From the NCBI GenBank assembly GCA_023241745.1, contig JALQCY010000002.1, positions 124,001 to 188,000 of the forward strand: a DNA stretch of 64,000 bases. Reading direction: 5' to 3'. Under the pieces are notes generated by a model. The model did not search any database. It was given only the letters and a program-made list of their open reading frames with translations, and was not told the DNA's origin. Position numbers and translations under genes: made by a program. This stretch comes from Isoptericola peretonis. Lineage in GTDB: Bacteria; Actinomycetota; Actinomycetes; Actinomycetales; Cellulomonadaceae. Positions 31,787-42,800 of this stretch are shown here, piece by piece (position 1 is the stretch's first letter; the number at the start of each line of letters is the position of its first letter).

Positions 31787-32497
31787 GTGCCCGATCCCAC
31801 CTCGCCCGCCCCGACCGTCGACCCGGACGAGCTGACGCCCGTCGCCCAGGACTACCTCAAGGCGGTCTGGTCGGCCCAGGAGTGGTCCGACGAGAAGGTC
31901 ACGACCGGCCTGCTGGCCGACAGGCTCGGCGTGGGGCCGTCGACCGTGTCCGAGACGGTGCGCCGCCTCACGACCCAGGGCCTGCTGGGGCACGAGCCGT
32001 ACGGCGGCGTGTGGCTCACGGAGCTGGGCCGCCGGTACGCGCTGGTCATGGTGCGGCGCCACCGGCTGCTCGAGACGTGGCTCGTGCGCGACCTCGGGTA
32101 CGCCTGGGACGAGGTGCACGACGAGGCGGAGGTGCTTGAGCACGCCGTCTCCGACCGGCTCGTCGAGCGCATCTCGGCCCGGCTGGGGCACCCCGAGCGG
32201 GACCCGCACGGCGACCCCATCCCGTTCGCCGACGGACGGGTGGTGCGCCCGGCGGCCGTGCCGCTGGTCGACCTCGAGGCGGGGGCCGGCGGCGTGGTCG
32301 CGCGCATCTCCGACGCCGACCCGGAGGCGCTGCGCTACCTGGCCGACCTGGGGCTCGACCTGGACCTGCCGGTGCGGCTGACCTCGCGCCGCGAGTTCGC
32401 GGGCACGGTCGGCGTGGCGTGGGAGCTCGACGGGCGGGAGGTCGCCGTCGACCTCGGCCTGCTGGCGGCGTCGCGCATCTGGGTCGTGCCCGCGTAG
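31787..32497 (+). CDS. DtxR/MntR family metal-dependent repressor
   Basis: A 236-residue regulator. The winged helix (residues 15-75) contains 'VTTGLLADRLGVGPSTVSET' and 'VWLTELGRRYALVMVRRHRL'. The dimerisation/metal domain has the DtxR pattern 'EVHDEAEVLEHAVSDRLVER' and 'GHPERDPHGDPIP'. A C-terminal SH3-like FeoA domain occupies about residues 160-236. It probably senses Mn or Fe. The iron box at 2.7 kb could be a target of this protein or of a separate IdeR. The MFS gene follows after 84 nt. Confidence 0.9.
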   Translation: MPDPTSPAPTVDPDELTPVAQDYLKAVWSAQEWSDEKVTTGLLADRLGVGPSTVSETVRRLTTQGLLGHEPYGGVWLTELGRRYALVMVRRHRLLETWLVRDLGYAWDEVHDEAEVLEHAVSDRLVERISARLGHPERDPHGDPIPFADGRVVRPAAVPLVDLEAGAGGVVARISDADPEALRYLADLGLDLDLPVRLTSRREFAGTVGVAWELDGREVAVDLGLLAASRIWVVPA

Positions 32498-32548
32498 GCT
32501 GTCCCGGTTCCCCCGACGGCGTGTGCACGGTTGCTCCGTGCCGCGTCG

Positions 32549-32562
32549 TCGAATCGTTTCGA
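32549..32562. promoter_or_regulatory. Palindrome TCGAATCGTTTCGA upstream of an MFS gene
   Basis: 5-bp arms (TCGAA/TTCGA) with a 4-bp centre lie 19 nt before the start codon. It could be an operator for an unidentified regulator. Confidence 0.4.
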
Positions 32563-32581
32563 GACCCCTGAGGTTGAGACT

Positions 32582-33796
32582 GTGACCGAGACGACCGCGG
32601 CCGCGCCAGCACCGGCCCCCGGCACGCGCACCCCGCGCCCGGAGCACGTCGGGGCGGCCCTGTTCGCCCTCGCCGTGGGCGGGTTCACGATCGGCACGAC
32701 CGAGTTCGCGACCATGGGCCTGCTGCCGCAGATCGGCAGCGACCTGGGCGTCAGCGACCCCGTGGTCGGCCACGCGATCACCGCCTACGCGGTGGGCGTG
32801 GTGGTCGGTGCGCCGCTGCTCACCGTGGCCGCCGCGCGCATGTCCCGCAAGCGGCTGCTCCTGTGCCTCATGGGCTTCTACACCGTGGCGAACGTGCTGT
32901 CGGCGGCCGCGCCCGGCATCGAGAGCCTCGTCGCGGGCCGGTTCCTCGCCGGGCTGCCGCACGGCGCCTTCTTCGGCGTCGGGGCGGCCGTCGGCGCCGC
33001 CGTCGCCGGGCCCGGGCGGCGCGGGCACGCCGTGTCCATGATGATGACCGGCCTGACGATCGCGAACGTCGTCGGCGTGCCGGTCTCCACGGCCGTCGGC
33101 CAGAGCCTCGGCTGGCGCGCCGCCTTCGTCGTCATCGGGCTGCTCGGCGCGGTCACCCTGCTGGGCATCTGGCGGTTCGTGCCCGAGCACGGGCCCGTCG
33201 ACTCGAGCGTGCGGCAGGAGCTCGGCACGCTGCGCAACGGGCCGCTGTGGATCTCGTTCGCGGCCGGCGCGATCGGGTTCGGCGGGCTGTTCGCCGTCTA
33301 CACCTACGTGGCGCCCACCATCACCAAGGTGTCGGGCATGTCCGAGAGCGCGGTGCCCTGGGTGCTCGCCGTCTTCGGCGTCGGTATGACCGTCGGCACC
33401 CTGGTGGGCGGCCGGCTGGTGGACCGGAACGTGCTGCGTACCGTGATCGGCGGGTTCGTCGCCACGGCGCTCTCGCTCGTCCTGTTCGCGCTCGTGGGCA
33501 CCTCCCCGGTCCCCGCCGTCCTGGGGCTGTTCCTCATCGCCGTGACCTCCCAGACCCTGGGGCTCGCCATGCAGACGAGGCTCATGGACCTCTCGCCGCG
33601 CGCGCAGTCGCTCGGTGCCGCGCTGTGCCACTCCGCCCTCAACATCGGCAACGCGAGCGGTGCGTTCTTCGGCGGCCTGGTCATCGCCGCGGGCTACGGC
33701 TACCTCGCGCCCGCGTGGGTCGGGCTGGTGCTCACCCTGGTGGGCCTCGCGATGGTGCTGGCGTTCGGCCGCCAGCGGGCGACGCACGCGGCCTGA
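32582..33796 (+). CDS. MFS transporter, DHA1 family
   Basis: A 404-residue, 12-helix transporter close to the Cmx/AraJ-type efflux group. It shows 'FTIGTTEFATMGLLPQIGSD' in the first helix, 'ARMSRKRLLL' in the 2-3 loop and 'GLTIANVVGVPVSTAVGQSL' in helix 5. The N-terminus is Ala/Pro-rich. It exports sugars or drugs; substrate undetermined. GTG 32582 is preceded by a GAGG element. A palindrome lies in the promoter region. Confidence 0.88.
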   Translation: MTETTAAAPAPAPGTRTPRPEHVGAALFALAVGGFTIGTTEFATMGLLPQIGSDLGVSDPVVGHAITAYAVGVVVGAPLLTVAAARMSRKRLLLCLMGFYTVANVLSAAAPGIESLVAGRFLAGLPHGAFFGVGAAVGAAVAGPGRRGHAVSMMMTGLTIANVVGVPVSTAVGQSLGWRAAFVVIGLLGAVTLLGIWRFVPEHGPVDSSVRQELGTLRNGPLWISFAAGAIGFGGLFAVYTYVAPTITKVSGMSESAVPWVLAVFGVGMTVGTLVGGRLVDRNVLRTVIGGFVATALSLVLFALVGTSPVPAVLGLFLIAVTSQTLGLAMQTRLMDLSPRAQSLGAALCHSALNIGNASGAFFGGLVIAAGYGYLAPAWVGLVLTLVGLAMVLAFGRQRATHAA

Positions 33797-33838
33797 CCGG
33801 CGTCGTCGTGCGCGGCGCGCACCCTCAGGAACGTGCGG

Positions 33839-33844
33839 TACCGT
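33839..33844 (+). promoter_or_regulatory. -10 element TACCGT of the VKOR-like gene
   Basis: TACCGT lies 7 nt before GTG 33852. Confidence 0.55.
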
Positions 33845-33851
33845 CGCGCCC

Positions 33852-34532
33852 GTGAGCCCGAGCGTGCGCGACGAGACCCACGGCGACGCCCCGGACGGCG
33901 TCCCCGCCGACTCCGCGGCCGAGGCCGCCCTCCCCGCCGGCCCGCGCGGGCTGTCGACCCGGGCGTACGCGACCCTGCTGACCGTGCTGGGCGCGATCGG
34001 GTTCGGGGCGGCGACGTGGCTGGCGATCGAGGAGTACCTCAAGCTGCTGGACCCGAACCGGGTCACGAGCTGCAGCTTCAACGTCTTCCTCGACTGCGGC
34101 GTCGCCATGATGTCGTGGCAGGGCACGCTCCTGGGGTTCCCCAACCCCTACCTCGGCGTCGCGGCCTTCCCCGTGGTGATCACCACGGGAGTGGTGCTGC
34201 TCGCCGGGGCGCGCCTGCCGCGCTGGTACCACCTCAGCCTGCTCGCCGTGACGGTGGCCGCGCAGCTGCTGATCTTCTTCCTCATGTGGTCGAGCTTCTA
34301 CGCGCTGGTGCGGCTCTGCCCCGCCTGCATGGTCGTGTGGACGATCCTGTGGCCGCTGCTGTGGTTCCAGGTGGTGCACGCGGTCCAGGAGCGGCACCTG
34401 CGGGTGAGCGAGGGGCTGCGCCGCGCCGTCGTGGGCAACCGCGGGCTCGTGCTCGTCATCGGCTACGTGGTCGCGGTGGGCTGGCTCCTGCTCGCCGTCG
34501 GCGGCCCGCTGGTCGAGTCGTTCGGGGTGTGA
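33852..34532 (+). CDS. Vitamin K epoxide reductase family protein
   Basis: A 226-residue membrane protein with five predicted helices. The loop cysteines are in 'VTSCSFNVFLDCGVAMMSWQ' and the CxxC active site is in 'LVRLCPACMVVWTIL'. Bacterial VKORs reoxidise DsbA-like partners using menaquinone and so drive exported disulfide formation. No DsbA gene is adjacent. It ends 43 nt before leuS, with a short hairpin between. Confidence 0.9.
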   Translation: MSPSVRDETHGDAPDGVPADSAAEAALPAGPRGLSTRAYATLLTVLGAIGFGAATWLAIEEYLKLLDPNRVTSCSFNVFLDCGVAMMSWQGTLLGFPNPYLGVAAFPVVITTGVVLLAGARLPRWYHLSLLAVTVAAQLLIFFLMWSSFYALVRLCPACMVVWTILWPLLWFQVVHAVQERHLRVSEGLRRAVVGNRGLVLVIGYVVAVGWLLLAVGGPLVESFGV

Positions 34533-34536
34533 AAAC

Positions 34537-34563
34537 CCGGCCGGGGCCTGTGACCTCGGCCGG
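34537..34563 (+). terminator. Short hairpin between VKOR-like gene and leuS
   Basis: CCGGCCG (34537-34543) and CGGCCGG (34557-34563) pair perfectly around a 13-base loop, directly ahead of the leuS -10 element. Confidence 0.45.
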
Positions 34564-34569
34564 TAGACT
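34564..34569 (+). promoter_or_regulatory. -10 element TAGACT of leuS
   Basis: TAGACT lies 6 nt before GTG 34576. There is no room for a leader or T-box, so leuS is probably leaderless. Confidence 0.6.
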
Positions 34570-34575
34570 CGCCGG

Positions 34576-37527
34576 GTGAGCACGCCCGACACCGCACCCG
34601 CCCGATCCGAGGCTCCGACCGAGCCCTCGCACGAGCCCGCCCACCGCTACACGCCCGCCCTCGCGCAGCAGATCGAGGAGCGCTGGCAGGACCTCTGGGA
34701 GGAGCAGGGCACCTTCTGGGCGGCCAACCCGAGCGGGGCGCTCACCGACGGCGACGGCGAGAACAGCGGCGCCGGCCGGCCGTTCTTCATCATGGACATG
34801 TTCCCCTACCCCTCGGGGGCGGGCCTGCACGTCGGGCACCCGCTGGGCTACATCGCGACGGACGTCGTGGGTCGCTTCCGCATGATGTGCGGCGACAACG
34901 TGCTGCACGCGCTGGGCTACGACGCGTTCGGGCTGCCCGCCGAGCAGTACGCGGTGCAGACGGGCCAGCACCCGCGCACCACCACCGAGCAGAACATCGT
35001 CACGATGAAGCGTCAGCTGCGCCGCATGGGCCTGGCGCACGACTCGCGGCGCACGTTCGCCACGATCGACCCCGAGTACGTGCGCTGGACGCAGTGGATC
35101 TTCCTGCAGATCTTCGACTCCTGGTACGACGCGGACGCCGACGACGGCAAGGGGCGAGCGCGCCGCATCTCCGAGCTGGAGGCCGAGTACGCCGCGGGCG
35201 AGCGCGCGCTGCCCGACGGGCGGTCGTGGTCCGACCTGTCCGACGTCGAGCGCCGCGACGTGCTGGACGCCCAGCGGCTGGCCTACGTGGACGAGTCCCC
35301 GGTCAACTGGTGCCCCGGCCTGGGCACGGTGCTGGCCAACGAGGAGGTCACGTCCGACGGCCGGTCCGAGCGCGGCAACTTCCCCGTCTTCCAGCGCAGC
35401 CTGCGCCAGTGGAAGATGCGGATCACGGCCTACGCCGACCGCCTGACGGACGACCTGGAGCTCATCGACTGGCCGGAGAAGGTCAAGTCGATGCAGCGCA
35501 ACTGGATCGGACGCTCCACCGGCGCCAACGTACGGTTCGACGTGGTCGGCACCGCCGAGTACGACGCCGCCGGCGCGGGCGGGCAGGTCGAGGTGTTCAC
35601 CACCCGCCCGGACACGCTGTTCGGTGCCACCTTCATGGTCGTGGCGCCCGAGCACCCGCTGCTGGACGAGGTGCCGGCCGCCTGGCCGGAGGGCACCAAG
35701 GGCGTCTGGACGGGCGGGCACGCCACGCCGGCCGAGGCCGTCGCCGCGTATCGCCGCGAGGCGGCCGCCAAGACCGCCGTCGAGCGGCAGGCCGACGCCG
35801 GCAAGAAGACCGGCGTCTTCACCGGTCACCTGGCCGTCAACCCCGCGAACGGGTCCACGATCCCCGTGTTCACCGCCGACTACGTGCTGATGGGCTACGG
35901 CACCGGCGCGATCATGGCGGTGCCAGGCGGCGACCAGCGCGACTTCGCGTTCACCGAGGCCTTCGACCTGCCGGTGGTGTACACGGTGGAGCCCGAGGGC
36001 GGGTTCCCGGAGGGCTTCGCCGGCGCCTGGACGGGGGCCGGCCGTGCGATCAACTCCTCCAACGACGAGATCTCGCTGGACGGCCTGGGCGTCGAGGACG
36101 CCAAGGCGGCGATCATCGCCTGGCTCGAGAGCAAGGGCGCCGGCGAGGGCACCACCACCTACCGGCTGCGCGACTGGCTGTTCAGCCGGCAGCGCTACTG
36201 GGGCGAGCCGTTCCCGATCCTGTGGGACGAGGACGACCGCCCGGTCGCCATCCCGGGCGAGATGCTCCCGGTCGACCTGCCCGACGTGCCGGACTACGCG
36301 CCGCGCACCTTCGCGCCCGACGACGCCGCCTCGAACCCCGAGGCGCCGCTGGGCCGCAACGACGAGTGGGTCCACGTCACCCTGGACCTGGGCGACGGAC
36401 CGAAGACCTACCGCCGCGACACCAACACCATGCCCAACTGGGCCGGGTCGTGCTGGTACTACCTGCGCTACCTGGACCCGACCGACTCCACGGACGGCCC
36501 GGCCGCGGGCACCGCCGTCGTCGACCCCGAGCTGGAGCAGTACTGGTTGGGCCCGCGGCACAACGCCACCTCGGGACCTGCGGGCGGCGTCGACCTGTAC
36601 GTCGGCGGCGTCGAGCACGCCGTGCTGCACCTGCTGTACGCGCGGTTCTGGCACAAGGTGCTGCTGGACCTGGGCTACGTGTCCTCGCTGGAGCCGTTCG
36701 GCAAGCTGTTCAACCAGGGCTACATCCAGGCGTACGCCTTCACCGACGCCCGCGGCGCGTACGTGCCCGCCGCCGAGGTGGAGGGCGACGAGCAGTCCGG
36801 CTTCACGTACCAGGGCCAGCCCGTCGACCGGGAGTACGGGAAGATGGGCAAGTCCCTGAAGAACGTCGTCACGCCGGACGAGATGTACGAGCAGTACGGC
36901 GCCGACACGTTCCGCGTGTACGAGATGTCGATGGGCCCGCTGGACCTGTCCCGGCCGTGGGAGACGCGCGCCGTCGTCGGCTCGCAGCGCTTCCTGCAGC
37001 GGCTGTGGCGCAACGTCGTGGACGAGGAGACGGGCGCGCTCGTCGTGACCGACGACGAGCCGGAGACCGCCACGCTGCGCGCGCTGCACCGGGCCGTCGC
37101 CGACGTGCGGGTCGAGATGGAGCACATGCGGCCCAACACCGCGATCGCGAAGCTCATCACGTACAACAACCACCTCACCTCCCTGGACCGCGTGCCGCGT
37201 GCGGCGGTCGAGCCGCTGGTGCTGATGGTCGCGCCCATCGCCCCGCACATCGCGGAGGAGCTGTGGCGGCGGCTCGGGCACGAGGGCTCCCTGGCCCGCG
37301 AGCCGTTCCCGGAGGCCGACGAGCAGTACCTGGTCGCCGAGACGGTGACGTGCGTCGTCCAGGTCAAGGGCAAGGTGCGCGGCCGCCTCGAGGTGCCGCC
37401 CGCCATCTCGGACACCGACCTGGAGGCTGCCGCGCTCGCGGAGCCGAACGTGGTCCGCGCGATCGACGGCGCCCCGGTGCGCAAGGTGATCGTGCGTGCG
37501 CCGAAGCTCGTCAACATCGTCGTCTGA
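34576..37527 (+). CDS. leuS: Leucine-tRNA ligase
   Basis: A 983-residue class I aminoacyl-tRNA synthetase, normal length for actinobacteria. The HIGH motif is HVGH at residues 85-88 in '[13 protein letters not shown]'. KMSKS is KMGKS at 756-760. The CP1 editing domain includes '[20 protein letters not shown]' and '[19 protein letters not shown]'. The C-terminal anticodon-binding and tail domains are complete ('[14 protein letters not shown]'). It charges tRNA-Leu in the cytosol. The SMC-type operon begins 2 nt after its stop codon. Confidence 0.98.
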   Translation: MSTPDTAPARSEAPTEPSHEPAHRYTPALAQQIEERWQDLWEEQGTFWAANPSGALTDGDGENSGAGRPFFIMDMFPYPSGAGLHVGHPLGYIATDVVGRFRMMCGDNVLHALGYDAFGLPAEQYAVQTGQHPRTTTEQNIVTMKRQLRRMGLAHDSRRTFATIDPEYVRWTQWIFLQIFDSWYDADADDGKGRARRISELEAEYAAGERALPDGRSWSDLSDVERRDVLDAQRLAYVDESPVNWCPGLGTVLANEEVTSDGRSERGNFPVFQRSLRQWKMRITAYADRLTDDLELIDWPEKVKSMQRNWIGRSTGANVRFDVVGTAEYDAAGAGGQVEVFTTRPDTLFGATFMVVAPEHPLLDEVPAAWPEGTKGVWTGGHATPAEAVAAYRREAAAKTAVERQADAGKKTGVFTGHLAVNPANGSTIPVFTADYVLMGYGTGAIMAVPGGDQRDFAFTEAFDLPVVYTVEPEGGFPEGFAGAWTGAGRAINSSNDEISLDGLGVEDAKAAIIAWLESKGAGEGTTTYRLRDWLFSRQRYWGEPFPILWDEDDRPVAIPGEMLPVDLPDVPDYAPRTFAPDDAASNPEAPLGRNDEWVHVTLDLGDGPKTYRRDTNTMPNWAGSCWYYLRYLDPTDSTDGPAAGTAVVDPELEQYWLGPRHNATSGPAGGVDLYVGGVEHAVLHLLYARFWHKVLLDLGYVSSLEPFGKLFNQGYIQAYAFTDARGAYVPAAEVEGDEQSGFTYQGQPVDREYGKMGKSLKNVVTPDEMYEQYGADTFRVYEMSMGPLDLSRPWETRAVVGSQRFLQRLWRNVVDEETGALVVTDDEPETATLRALHRAVADVRVEMEHMRPNTAIAKLITYNNHLTSLDRVPRAAVEPLVLMVAPIAPHIAEELWRRLGHEGSLAREPFPEADEQYLVAETVTCVVQVKGKVRGRLEVPPAISDTDLEAAALAEPNVVRAIDGAPVRKVIVRAPKLVNIVV

Positions 37528-37529
37528 GC

Positions 37530-39125
37530 TTGTCCACGCCGTCGACGGGCCGCCGCACGGCGGGCTCCCGCCTCGAGGGCGCCCTGGCCCGCAGCCAGGG
37601 CGCCTTCGGCACGCCCGCGCTCGCCCTGCTGCACCGCAAGGAGGGCCCGCTGGTCGTGGCCCTGCTGTCGCTCATCTTCACGCCCGGACGCGCCACCGTG
37701 CCCACCGAGCAGATGCACGTGGAGGTCGAGGACCTGCTCGCCGAGGCGCGGGCCGCCGGCCACGACGTCCCGGACGACGCCGCCCGCGCGCTGTGCTCGC
37801 GCTGGGTGGCGGGCCGCTGGCTGGTGCGCGCGCTCGACGACGACGGCGTCGAGCAGTACCAGGTGAGCTCGCACGCGGCCGAGGCTCTCGCGTTCGTCGA
37901 CCGCACCCAGGGCGCGCGCGCCCTGGTGAGCGAGTCGCGCATCCGCACCCTGCTGGTGGCGCTCGACGGGCTCGCGCGCGACGCCCGCCCGGACCGCGAG
38001 TCGCAGCAGCGCGCGCTGCGCGAGCAGGCGGCGCGCGCCCGCGACGAGATCGCTGCCGCGGAGGCCGAGCTGGCGCGGCTGGAGGCCGGCGGTCCCGTGG
38101 TGCAGGCGCCCTCGGAGCGGCTCGTCGAGCAGTTCGACAACGTGGCCGCGCTGGTGCGTGAGCTGCCCGCCGACTTCGCCCGTGTGGCCGAGTCGATCGC
38201 CGAGCTGCAGCGCAGCATCGTCACGAGCCTGCGCCAGGACGAGCGACCGACGGGCGAGGTCCTGGGCGACTACCTCGCGGCCTCGGACTCGCTGATGCAG
38301 CGCACCCCCGAAGGGCGCGCGTTCTCCGGGGCGATGGAGCTGCTGCGCGACCCGCAGCTGCTCGGCCAGGTGGACGAGCGCGTCCGCGCAGTGCTGGCAC
38401 ACCCGTTCGCCGAGGACCTCCCCGCCGACCGCCGGGAGTCCGTGCGGGCGCTGTACTCGCAGCTGCTGGCCGCCGTGGACGGCGTCCTCGACGCGCAGGC
38501 GCGGGCCTCGCGCACCATCACGCAGCAGCTCACGGTGCACAACCCGTTGCGCGACCGGGAGCTCGACGCCGCGCTGCGCGAGGCCACGGCGGCGATGGCG
38601 GAGTGGTTCCCCTCCTCGGCCCGCGCCGCGCGGGTGGAGCCCCTGCGGTGGCTGGAGCGCGCGCGTCTCGGACGGTTCCGTGCCCAGCTGCACGACCTGC
38701 GTCCCGACACGCCCCCCGACGCCCTGGCCGACCTCGACCACGACGGGCACGACGCGGGAGGCGACCCGCGGGAGACCCTGGGCGGCCTGCTCGGCATGGG
38801 CGGGCCGCGCTACGAGGAGACCACCGCCCACGCGGCGCGCGTGCTGCGTGACCGTGGCGCGGCCACGGCGGACGAGGTGTTCGCCGCGGCGCCGGCTGAG
38901 CTGCGCCGGCCCGTGGAGCTGCTGGGCTATCTCGAGCTCGCGACCCCGGCGGCGCTCGACGAGGCGCTCGGCGACGGCGGCGGGATCGGCGACGTGCCGG
39001 CCGCCCGGCTGCGCCGGGTGACGGCCGTCCGCGCCGACGGCAGCACCCGCGAGCTGGTGGTGCCGGTCGTGCCGATCGAGGTCACGGCCGACGTGCCCGA
39101 CGACCTGAAGGAGACGAACGGATGA
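37530..39125 (+). CDS. jetA: JetA/MksF-like (DUF3375) kleisin subunit
   Basis: A 531-residue protein matching the DUF3375 family (Wadjet JetA, MksF), which is MukF-like. An N-terminal winged-helix region ('LEGALARSQGAFGTPALALL') is followed by a helical, coiled-coil middle ('QARASRTITQQLTVHNPLRD') and a C-terminal winged-helix region. It links the two SMC heads. No ATG or GTG precedes conserved sequence, so TTG 37530, 2 nt after leuS, is the only sensible start. It overlaps jetB by 4 nt. Expression must depend on leuS read-through or an internal promoter. MksF is an equally valid name. Confidence 0.85.
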   Translation: MSTPSTGRRTAGSRLEGALARSQGAFGTPALALLHRKEGPLVVALLSLIFTPGRATVPTEQMHVEVEDLLAEARAAGHDVPDDAARALCSRWVAGRWLVRALDDDGVEQYQVSSHAAEALAFVDRTQGARALVSESRIRTLLVALDGLARDARPDRESQQRALREQAARARDEIAAAEAELARLEAGGPVVQAPSERLVEQFDNVAALVRELPADFARVAESIAELQRSIVTSLRQDERPTGEVLGDYLAASDSLMQRTPEGRAFSGAMELLRDPQLLGQVDERVRAVLAHPFAEDLPADRRESVRALYSQLLAAVDGVLDAQARASRTITQQLTVHNPLRDRELDAALREATAAMAEWFPSSARAARVEPLRWLERARLGRFRAQLHDLRPDTPPDALADLDHDGHDAGGDPRETLGGLLGMGGPRYEETTAHAARVLRDRGAATADEVFAAAPAELRRPVELLGYLELATPAALDEALGDGGGIGDVPAARLRRVTAVRADGSTRELVVPVVPIEVTADVPDDLKETNG

Positions 39126-39853
39126 CCGGCACGACGCAGGACATGGTCGCGGAGGCGGCCCCCGTGCCTGACGCGGACGCGTTCGTCGAGGAGCCGGCGA
39201 TCGTCGACGACGACGCGGCGCTGTTCGCCGGGGACACCGGCGTGCTGCCGTACGAGGCGCGCCGCGCGCTGGCGCTCGTGCTGCAGCGCCGGTACCTGTC
39301 CGCGGCGGCGCACCCGGCCGAGTGGAAGGCGCTGCTGGTCCACCAGAACCTGCTCGCGTCGCGCTGCCACGACCTGTTCGTCGAGCTGGTCGTGGACCGC
39401 GACTACGAGATCGCCTACAAGCGGCAGGTGCGCGAGGCGGGGCTCAGCATCCCCGTGCTGCTCAAGGACGAGCCGTACAAGCGGGTCGAGACGCTGCTCA
39501 TGCTGTTCGCGCGCAACCGCTTCCGCCAGGAGCAGGGCGCGGGGGAGCGGGCCGCGCACGTCGACGCGGAGGAGCTGGTGGACTATGCGGCCGGCTTCCT
39601 CGCCGCGGACGAGACCAACCTCGCCGCCCGCCGGCGCGAGGTGGACAACGCGATCGCCACGCTCGTGCGCGAGCACGTGCTCGACGAGGTCGCCGAGGGG
39701 CGCTACCGGGTGCAGCCGGTCGTGGAGATCCTGCTGCCGGTGGAGCGGCTGCGCGAGCTGACGGCCTGGCTGCGCTCCCCGTCGGCCGAGCCTGTCGAGA
39801 CGACGGACGACGAGGTCGACGCGGTCGACGAGGACGAGGAGGCCCGCGCGTGA
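39122..39853 (+). CDS. jetB: JetB/MksE-like (DUF4194) subunit
   Basis: A 243-residue protein matching DUF4194 (JetB/MksE), the MukE-like partner that binds the kleisin as tandem winged helices. It contains 'YEARRALALVLQRRYLSAAA', 'EIAYKRQVREAGLSIPVLLK' and 'LLMLFARNRFRQEQGAGERA', and ends in an acidic tail. The start overlaps jetA (ATGA) and the end overlaps jetC (GTGA), so the three proteins are translationally coupled. Confidence 0.87.
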   Translation: MTGTTQDMVAEAAPVPDADAFVEEPAIVDDDAALFAGDTGVLPYEARRALALVLQRRYLSAAAHPAEWKALLVHQNLLASRCHDLFVELVVDRDYEIAYKRQVREAGLSIPVLLKDEPYKRVETLLMLFARNRFRQEQGAGERAAHVDAEELVDYAAGFLAADETNLAARRREVDNAIATLVREHVLDEVAEGRYRVQPVVEILLPVERLRELTAWLRSPSAEPVETTDDEVDAVDEDEEARA

Positions 39854-42800
39854 CGATCACGAGCGACCCGGCGCAGCAGGTCGCCGCACCCCGCATGCAG
39901 CAGTCGCTGTTCGGGCTCATCCCGACGGCGTCGGACGGGCGTCAGTGGACGGCCCGCTCCATGCAGCTGGTGAGCTGGGGCGGTTACCACGGGTACCACG
40001 AGGTGCGGTTCGCGGGCACGACGACGTTGCTCACGGGGGCGTCCGGGTCCGGGAAGTCGACGCTGCTCGACGCGTACATCGCGCTGATGATGAGTCACAC
40101 GACGCCGTTCAACGGGGCGTCGAACACGGCCACGAGCGGCCGGGCACGCGGGCAGGAGCAGCGCAACGTCGTCTCCTACGCGCGCGGCAAGCTGGACGAG
40201 GAGCGGACGGCCGGCTCGGCCCGCGCCAAGGACCGCGTCCTGCGCGGCGAGACGTCGGACACGTGGTCGGCGATCGCGATGACCTGGTCCTCGCAGGCGG
40301 GTGAGCGGTTCACGGCGCTGCGCGCCTGGTACGTGCCGCGCGGAGCGCAGCGCACCGACGAGACGGTGCCGGTGCGCGCCGTCGTCGACGCGGACTTCAG
40401 CCTGCGCGACCTGGAACCCCTCGCGGCCCAGCGGTTCGGCAGGGCGGGGCTCACGGCGGCCGGGCTGACGTCCTTCGACACGGACAAGGCGTTCGCCACC
40501 CGCCTGCACGCGGCCCTCGGCATCGGCGCGGCGGGCGACGGCGAGAAGGCGATGCAGCTGCTCGGCCGCATCCAGGCCGGCCAGCAGCTCACCACGGTGG
40601 ACTCGCTCTACAAGGCGATGGTGCTCGAGGAGCCCGAGACGATCCGGGTGGCCGAGCGCGCGGTCGAGCACTTCGACGAGCTCAGCGAGGTGCGCGCGGA
40701 GATGGACACGGCGCAGCGGCAGGTGGACGTGCTGCGCCCGATGCTGGACCACCGGGCGGCGATCGACGCGGCCGCCGCGCAGCGCCGGCTGGTGGACGAG
40801 CTCGGCACCGACGGCGGCCCGGACGGCACGGTCACGCCGTTCGCCGCGTGGCGTGACCGCACCCAGCTCGACCTGCTGCGGGCGGCCGAGGCCGAGAACC
40901 GGGCCCAGCACAAGGCCGCCGCCGAGCGGGTCGCCGTCGCGGAGGAGCGGCTCACCGCCGCCCAGGGCGAGCTGGAGCAGGTGCGTGCCGACCAGCGCCG
41001 CAACGGCGGCGACGCGATCGACGCCGCGGAGCGCGACGTGCGCACGGCCGAGCAGCGCCTGGCCGAGGTGCGCCGGGTCCGCGCCGAGCTCGAGGGCCAC
41101 CTCGCGCCGCTCGAGCGCGAGGTCTCCTCGCGCCGGGAGCTCGACGCCCTGCACGCCGACGCCCGCCGGTACCTCGAGGAGCGCGACACCCACACCGACG
41201 CGCTGTCCGAGGCGGTCGTGGAGGCCGCGGCACGGGAGAAGGAGGCGCTGCGCGACCTGGCCGAGCTGGAGCGCGAGGAGGCATCGCTCAAGGCCCGCCG
41301 CGGCAACGTCCCGCGCGAGCTCCACGAGGCCCGCGAGGCGCTGGCCCGGGCCGCCGGGATGCGCGCCGACGACGTGCCGTTCGTCGGCGAGCTGCTCGAG
41401 GTGCGCGGGGAGTACGAGCCGTGGCGCGACGCGATCGGCCTCGCCCTCGGCGGCTTCGCCGTGACGGTGCTGGTGGACGAGGAGCGGCTGGCCGCGTTCC
41501 GGACCGCGATCGACGCCGTCCGCTCCCCGGTGCGGCTCCGCTTCGAGGGCGTGCCGACGGGGCTGGCGCTGCACGAGGAGGCCGACCGCGCCCTGCTCCC
41601 GGGCCGCCTGGAGGTCAAGGCCGGGCCGTTCGGCGGCTGGCTGGCCGGCCGCCTGGCGGAACGCTTCGGCTACGTGTGCGTGGACGACCCCACCGAGCTG
41701 ACCCACCACGACCTGGCCCTCACCCGGTCGGGACAGACGTCCGAGGGGCGGCGCGGCGCGCACGGCGGCCAGGGCCGCGCGTCGGTGCTGGGCTTCAGCA
41801 ACCACCGCCGCCTCGAGCAGCTCGCCGGGCAGATCTCCGCGGCCCACCAGGAGCTGCGGCAGGCGTCCGAGGCGCTGTCGGGCGCCCGGCTGCGGCAGAA
41901 GGGCGAGGCCGACCACTTCGTGGCGTACAGCCACGCGCTGCGTGCCGCGTGGGACGACGTCGACGTGCGTGGGGCCCAGGCACGGCTCGCCGAGCGGCAG
42001 GAGCGGCTCGAGGCGCTGGTCGCCGGCTCGGACGTGCTGCGCGCCCTCAAGGCGGACGAGGACCGGCTGCGCGCCCGTGTGGACGAGCTGTACCGGGAGC
42101 GCGCTGCGGCCCAGCAGCGCGTGACCGAGCTGGGCGCCGCCTGGGAGCAGCTGAGCGACCAGGTGGACCAGGTCGCGGACGCCGTTGAGCGCGCCGACGC
42201 CGAGGGCGTCGAGCCGACGCCGGAGCAGGAGCGGCGCCTGGCCGAGCTCATGGCGCAGGTCGGCTGGTCCGGGGTGTCGGGCACGTCGGGCAGCGGCCTC
42301 GCGGACCTCACCACCGCCGTGGCCGCCGTCGTGCGGGAGCTCGACCACGAGCGGGAGGCCGCCCAGGAGGCGGAGCGAGCAGCCCGGGCGGCCCTCGCGG
42401 CACTGTTCGAGCGGTTCAACGACACCTGGCCCGACCCGAACCGCAGCACGGACCCCGACGGGGCCTACGCGGACTTCCTGCGGATCTACGAGGAGCTGGA
42501 GTACCAGCAGCTGTACCGCCTGCGGGACAGGTGGTCGGCGCACCTCCGCCAGATGTCCGGCGACCAGCTCACCCGCCTGAACAACGGCATCGCGCAGGCG
42601 GTCGCGGAGATCCGCGACCGCATGGAGCCGGTCAACGCGATCCTGTCGACGCTGCCCTTCCGCGACGAGGCGCACCGGCTGCGGATCACCGCCACGCCCG
42701 TCGAGGCGGGCGACGTGGTGTCGTTCCGGCGGCGGCTGCGCGAGCTCGCCACCGTCCCCGCGGGCGACGTGCCGCTCGCCGAGCACGAGCGGCGGTACGA

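Noticed and set aside
32549..32562. TCGAATCGTTTCGA as a LexA/SOS box.
   Set aside because: The actinobacterial SOS box needs TCGAAC-N4-GTTCGA (16 bp); the spacing and two core bases do not fit.
34533..34575. T-box or other leader-based control of leuS.
   Set aside because: Only 43 bp separate the genes and the -10-like TAGACT lies 6 nt before the start, so no leader exists.
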